DNA of 64,000 nucleotides. It comes from Lateolabrax maculatus (lineage: Eukaryota; Chordata; Actinopteri; Acropomatiformes; Lateolabracidae). Below are positions 59,180 to 64,000 of this stretch, in pieces (within the stretch, counting starts at the first letter, position 1; each line of letters opens with the position of its first letter). The stretch lies in NCBI GenBank assembly GCA_031216445.1, contig CM062204.1:14877001-14941000 (forward strand), written 5' to 3'. Under the pieces are notes generated by a model. That model worked only from the letters and a program-made list of their open reading frames with translations. It ran no database searches and was not told the origin of the DNA. The position numbers were made by a program, and so were the translations under genes.

Positions 59180-60238
59180 CACAGATACACACAAGTGCAT
59201 AAGCACTTGCATACATACGCATGGCTACATGCACATAACTGTTGTGCATGTGCTTTTTTTTGAACAAGTTGTTATTGTTGTTGTTTTGTATACAACATGC
59301 ATATATTCTATCTGATCCTGTCACACATGTTAAGGTAAGCCTGGGGCAACTCCCCTCTGAGGCTTCACTATTACCCCAGTCATGATCACAGCTTGGTTCC
59401 CTTGTGTGCATCACTACTGTACATTTGCCTTTGCCTTTGTCTGCATCTTTTTGTTTGATGTCTACCCTTGATGTGTGCGTATGTGTGTGTGCGCACGCGT
59501 GCGTGCGTGTTCATGTTTGTGTTTGCTGGTGTGTGCCTTTGTCGTTATCTCTGTGCTACTGAATTGTTTCGGATTTTGCGTGTGTGTGTGTGTGAATGCA
59601 GTGTTAGCTTGTGTGACTGATACACATGACCCGTATAGTAAATGTCTTTGGTGAAATACAGCCTTAGACAATAAAATGGTTCATAAAAGCAACATGATGT
59701 GATCAAATCATCTGCTAATTTATTCCAGCCAAACCAGCAAAACAGACTGGTAACTAGGAGCTTATCTCTGCTAATAACAACTGTTGTCAGTGTCAAGTTC
59801 CTGTGCACTAATTACTTTTGTTGCCATGGTTTTATTTTATTATTTAGTGAAATTAATATTTTTTTATCACTGTAATTTGTCATTAGGTTTACACAGCTGT
59901 GTGTTTAATCCCCACACTGTTATTTTACCAATTCTGAATATTAATGAATTATGGATTTAAACATTATATAATCAGTGACTCAGTTTCTGAGCAAATTACT
60001 TAAATGTTATTTACCTGAATGCTTTGCGATTGGTTATGGAGATTTGTGATTTTCATGCCCTGTTAGCCAAACATGAGTGTTTGAATATGTGACAGATACA
60101 CAGAGTTAAAGCGTTTTATCCTCATTGGTCACGGCCGTAATCTTAAGTCTTGTGATTTGATACGGAGATATTGCTGAAGTGCTTTAATTGCTTGAAGGGT
60201 TTAACGCATGTGTCTTCTGGCCACAGGGAAGTTTTTAT

Positions 60239-60240
<2 letters not shown>
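59180..60240. other. Non-coding DNA with candidate conserved stretch
   Basis: TG-rich at 59475-59600. From about 59940 to 60200 the DNA is repeat-free with ATTGGT (inverted CCAAT) twice and several TTAAT cores; a possible regulatory element. Confidence 0.25.
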
Positions 60241-60244
<4 letters not shown>

Positions 60245-60281
<37 letters not shown>

Positions 60282-60288
60282 TGTGTGT
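60245..60288. repeat. (TG)n microsatellite
   Basis: TG run with single GA breaks. Confidence 0.96.
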
Positions 60289-60581
60289 TTGTGTAGGCAC
60301 TGCCATTGTACAACTGTGTGTACCTTTGAAAAGTTCAGTGCTAGAGTCAGTTCTTTTTTTATCCAGTTTGTTTTCACTCACAAACACCTGCCCGTCCACC
60401 CACATACCCGCATGCACAAACATGAGCACACACTCACCGACACAGTGGTAAAGGAAAAAAAACACACAACAAAGGATAATAAACAGTGATTATTTACAGT
60501 GATGTGTTTACTGTCATTCAAATGAAGAAGCACATCACACAAAGTAACACATGTGACACACGGCCCTACACTCGCACGCAC

Positions 60582-60603
60582 GCACACACACACACACACA
60601 CAC
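60582..60603. repeat. (CA)n microsatellite
   Basis: Short CA run preceded by CGCACGCACG. Confidence 0.93.
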
Positions 60604-61032
60604 TCATATACACACAAAACAGAAATCAAACAGCAATTGGTATTATAAATACAGAAAACTGCATTCCAACTGAAATTCTCACATGTAAACACAGGAAACA
60701 GATGCAGACATGCAAGCCTGTTCGCTGAAGAACAACCCACCTGATTGACAGATAGGTTTTCCAGGGCAATCTAATGTCCTCACTTTCACCTCACTCCCCC
60801 TCTCTCCTGTTTCCTTCACCCCTGTGAGAGTGATAGAGCACTCCCTTAAATATAAATCAGTAGAATCACACCACGTCAGGAGTCTAACTCTCCCCTGTAG
60901 TCTCATCAATCACTATCATACCCTGCCCACCACTTTGTCTCCATCTGTCTGTCTACATGGTCTGCCTCCTTGTTTTCTTCCTCTTTCTTCATTGGCCACT
61001 TCCTATTTAAGTGTTTTCTTAACTATTTGAAG

Positions 61033-61068
61033 CGCTTCACATATGATCAGTGGATCATATGTAAAGCG
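61033..61068. other. 16-bp-arm hairpin
   Basis: CGCTTCACATATGATC (61033-61048) pairs with GATCATATGTAAAGCG (61053-61068) at 15 of 16 positions around the loop AGTG. A compact foldback; it could be a transposon end, a structured RNA or a chance palindrome. Confidence 0.75.
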
Positions 61069-61089
61069 GAATGATATGTGCTCATTGCA

Positions 61090-62270
61090 AGGTGGGTTTT
61101 AAAGCTCAATGCCGAGGCAAAGTGTAGAAAAAAGGTTTACGTCATTAATGTGTGGCAAGTAGCGGGGAAACACCGGGAAATTTGAAAACCAAATCAACGA
61201 GCCAAAGACTGTTCAGTAATTAAACCTAGTAGTCCTGTCCGACTGCTGACATTCTGGCACACTGTACTCTTGCTGCCAAATTTTTAGAATGATTTAAGCT
61301 AGACCCTGAAATTCTGCAAAAAACTCCCAGCATGTTTAAGAAATAAAACAGAGCAGTGAGGGAGCAACAACTGTAGGAGGCATGGCCTCATGGCTACGCA
61401 GTGGGTGACGTGGGGGAGACTGACTGACCACAGCTCTGGGTAGCATGGACAGCAATGTAGAGCTGGTAGTCAGAGCCGTGGAGCTACTTATGGCCCTTTG
61501 AGAGAGTTTTTTCATATCTGTCCTGCTGTTCTATCTTGTTAAGCTCTCAATATAGCCCAGCTATTGTTTAATAAGATTGAAATAAAAATATACAAGATGT
61601 ATGAAGGTCAGGCTGGTTATTTATTAGAAATGGGAGAAAAATATCAATAATACCAAATTCTGGATGAAAATTGAAGCAGTAAACAACAATTTTGTAATAA
61701 GATCTGAAAATTTAACCATTCTGCCATTTAGAAAAATATCGGTATTTTTCTGGGAAAATCAATAAAAAATAGAAAATGATTAGCCCCAGTCATAATAACA
61801 AACATGGTTCGCGTTGTACCAGCTCCTCCCAATCTCTGGTTAGAGAAACTTCCTGTTTGATTATATTTAAATGATTTGGTAGAATGGTGGTTGTAACAGT
61901 AAAGCCTGAAAATGATGGCTCTTGGTGTATTGATACATTGGATTAACAAATTATGAAAACACTGCTCGCTCTGCTTGAAAGTTCCTGGTAAAACTCTTCC
62001 AAGAAGTAGTTGCATGATTGGAAACCTAGAAAGTGATTAAATCATGTGGCCCTGTCTTTAAGTTGAAATGGTGGAAGTGTCCTGTGTTGTTCCTTGCTTC
62101 CTGCATTATCCTCTGTCTTCATCCAATTTTCTCTTCACCCTCTAAATACTATTTACCTCTCTGTGCTCCCTCTGTTGCCTCTCCTTCTTACCTTCCCTGG
62201 TTCTTCTCTGCCCTTCCTTCCCTCTCTTCCTCCTCTCTTGTGACAGGGTGCCAGTGATTCATGTAGTGTA
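61090..62270. other. Non-coding DNA
   Basis: 61090-61210 is CpG-richer than its surroundings; the rest is AT-rich with C/T bias at 62140-62245. No exon recognised. Confidence 0.35.
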
Positions 62271-62277
62271 GGTACTT

Positions 62278-62328
<51 letters not shown>

Positions 62329-62340
62329 CCACACACACAC
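62278..62340. repeat. (CA)n microsatellite
   Basis: CA run with CGCGCG near its left end and a CGCACCC break near its right. Confidence 0.96.
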
Positions 62341-62349
62341 ATGTATTCA

Positions 62350-62850
62350 TGTTGCTGCAGACAAGGACACGAACCAGCAGGAGCGAGGTGATCGCTCCAG
62401 GCAGTAGTTTGTTAGCTACACATTACCTTGCCTGCACCCTAGGAGCCATCTTACAGTGACAATATTTACATCCATCTCTGAAAAACTTTTACAGAAAGTC
62501 TCTTAAATCAAAAGTTATCCAGTGTTCCAGTGAACTGGTCTAGTCTTTAAGACGATGGGTATCGCATGAAACCAAATCCATTCTTTAAGATAGGCTACAC
62601 ACTAGAAGCCTGACTTAAAGCAAGAGAAACACGGTTGCAGGGGTAATGTGTAATATAAGACAGCGGGGAACAAATGATAAAGCACTAGTAAACATATAGT
62701 GTAGATCTACAGTAGCTATAGCATCACCACCTGCACTTTTTGCCAACCAAGCATAAAAAAAAAGAAAAAAGAAAACATATATTGTTCCTATATTCTCATA
62801 AGAGAATAACTTCTCTGTACGTGTTTTGTCATTTTCTACAGCCATATGTT
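62350..62850. other. Non-coding DNA
   Basis: No recognised exon or repeat; an A-rich patch lies at about 62755-62775. Confidence 0.4.
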
Positions 62851-62857
62851 TAAAAAA

Positions 62858-63289
62858 CTATTTGAAAAAAGGTTTTGGTGCGGAGACAGATTGGATTTTA
62901 ATCATTAAATTGGAATCAAAGTGTCTCTCCAGCCTGTTGGAACTGCTGATAGGTTCAAATTTCAAGTGTGTGCCAAACAAGCGAAGCAGTCTTGTTCTAA
63001 GGAAACAATGGTGCAGTTTGTTTCTGGTGCAGAACATGGTGTCACAATGATCTGGACCACAGGGAGCCCCAAGGGGAATGAAGGCGATGGATTGTGGGTA
63101 AGGTGAGGTAAGCATTGCAAACAGAGGGAATACATATAAAGCTCTGTTTGAATAATAATATAATGAAACATTAACACTGTGGCTAATTAATTCTAGTGAA
63201 AGTTGCTCACTCAGCAGTGAATGCCCAATTTTGCATAAATATTTCTCGAGCTGAGCCGACTGACTATTGAATGTACATAAATGCCACAA
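62858..63289 (-). other. Unassigned 143-codon open frame; plus strand also open
   Basis: The minus frame includes FIPLGAPCGPDHCDTMFCTR and is one of the few long frames here not built from simple repeats. The plus strand is open at the same time: 62909-63104 includes VQFVSGAEHGVTMIWTTGSP and ends at a donor-like TGTGG|GTAAGG. Both cannot easily be coding, and neither shows a known domain. A decayed mobile element would explain stop-poor DNA on both strands. No promoter or poly-A signal is assigned. Confidence 0.2.
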
Positions 63290-64000
63290 AAATAATATGA
63301 CTCATAGTGGCTCTCTAAAATACAGATGATGATACTGATGGACCCAGTGGTTAAAATTATGATCATTTAAAGTGTAATTTTTGAACGTGGTGCTGCACAC
63401 CCCACAACTGTTCCTGGAGACCATAACCCACAAACAGAGGACACTGGAAAAAATCTGAAGGAAAATCTTGCACATCAGTGCTTCATTGTGTGTATACTGC
63501 ATATACAACATTCATTTTCAAATCCTGACCTCTGGGCAGACAGTCATACCATTTGATCAATTAACAAATGCAAATGTGCACACCCTTGATTTAAAATGTT
63601 ATGCGCTTGACTCATGTGAAACCGACCAAACTAAATTAATGAAAAAGTTAATTGCATTGTATAGCAAATAGTGTTCTATTAAAGTAACAAAGTCATATAA
63701 CATCCCTATGCACTGAGTTATCAATTTAATGGTCCACTTGTATGATCTAATAAATCCATTTTAACAATCCTGCAGTGAATTCTATCTATGTAAAACTATA
63801 ACGTTCATTTTCTAAAACACTGTCAGATGGATGCTTATTCAACCGAATGGTCATTTTTGAAGCCATTTTTTATGGTTGTTTTGTTGGTGGTATCATCATG
63901 ATATTGAGAGGTTTTTAGAAGGTTTTGTCCACCCCCATATACACACATCAGAGAGACAGAATATGACAGTTGTATTGCATTAGATGGTAAAGGCGGAACT
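63290..64000. other. AT-rich non-coding DNA
   Basis: AT-rich, no simple repeats of note, no supported exon. Confidence 0.45.

Noticed and set aside
1..64000. Search by eye for tRNA, 5S, U6 and well-known conserved microRNA words
   Set aside because: None of the characteristic sequences I could recall were seen on either strand; a covariance-model scan would be needed to exclude diverged copies.

Overview
This window looks like a teleost fish nuclear chromosome, probably a percomorph. The evidence is the very dense long (CA)n/(TG)n microsatellites (about 30 loci), (GA)n, (TA)n and polypyrimidine tracts, a tRNA-derived SINE of a common spiny-rayed-fish type, several degraded interspersed repeats whose wording I recognise from fish genomes, and a non-LTR retrotransposon 3' end. 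There are no bacterial or phage signs. I find no intact protein-coding gene with a domain I can name. Nearly all long open frames are translations of simple repeats (HTHTHT, VCVCVC, SLSLSL) and are left out.

Layout. At 0.6-1.1 kb lies the only clear CpG-rich promoter-like block. It carries a CACGTG E-box and an AACCGGTT site and is followed by a strong-Kozak ATG and an open frame that may be the first exon of a plus-strand gene. From 1.2 to 20 kb the DNA is non-coding: microsatellites, purine or pyrimidine strand-biased tracts, one SINE (2.5 kb), one microsatellite-flanked fish repeat (10.3 kb) and a nested hairpin (18.06 kb). From 21.6 to 30.96 kb microsatellites are sparser (apart from a long CA run at 26.5 kb) and relics accumulate: a dispersed repeat (21.6 kb), a broken coding relic (22.4-23.2 kb), an 11-bp minisatellite (25.03 kb), an E-box/CRE/TATA cluster with an opposing promoter-like cluster (29.1-29.95 kb) and a 45-bp-arm palindrome (30.86 kb). 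From 31 to 48 kb microsatellites return, together with a mosaic of fish repeats at 37.1, 39.2-40.1 and 47.9 kb. From 48 to 54.8 kb the DNA is AT-rich with a LINE tail (50.7 kb) and a 26-base G run (53.66 kb). From 55 to 64 kb there is a long C/T-rich tract (56.4-58.1 kb), more microsatellites and AT-rich spacer.

Between the repeats are several blocks rich in homeodomain-like ATTA/TAAT cores, with little simple repeat. These resemble conserved non-coding elements, which fits a large intron or a gene-poor regulatory landscape. That reading is inference and needs cross-species alignment. No genes here can be shown to work together. I did not find a convincing new biological system; the best leads are the two hairpin elements, the 22.4-23.2 kb relic, the facing promoter-like clusters near 29 kb and the CpG-rich 5' end.
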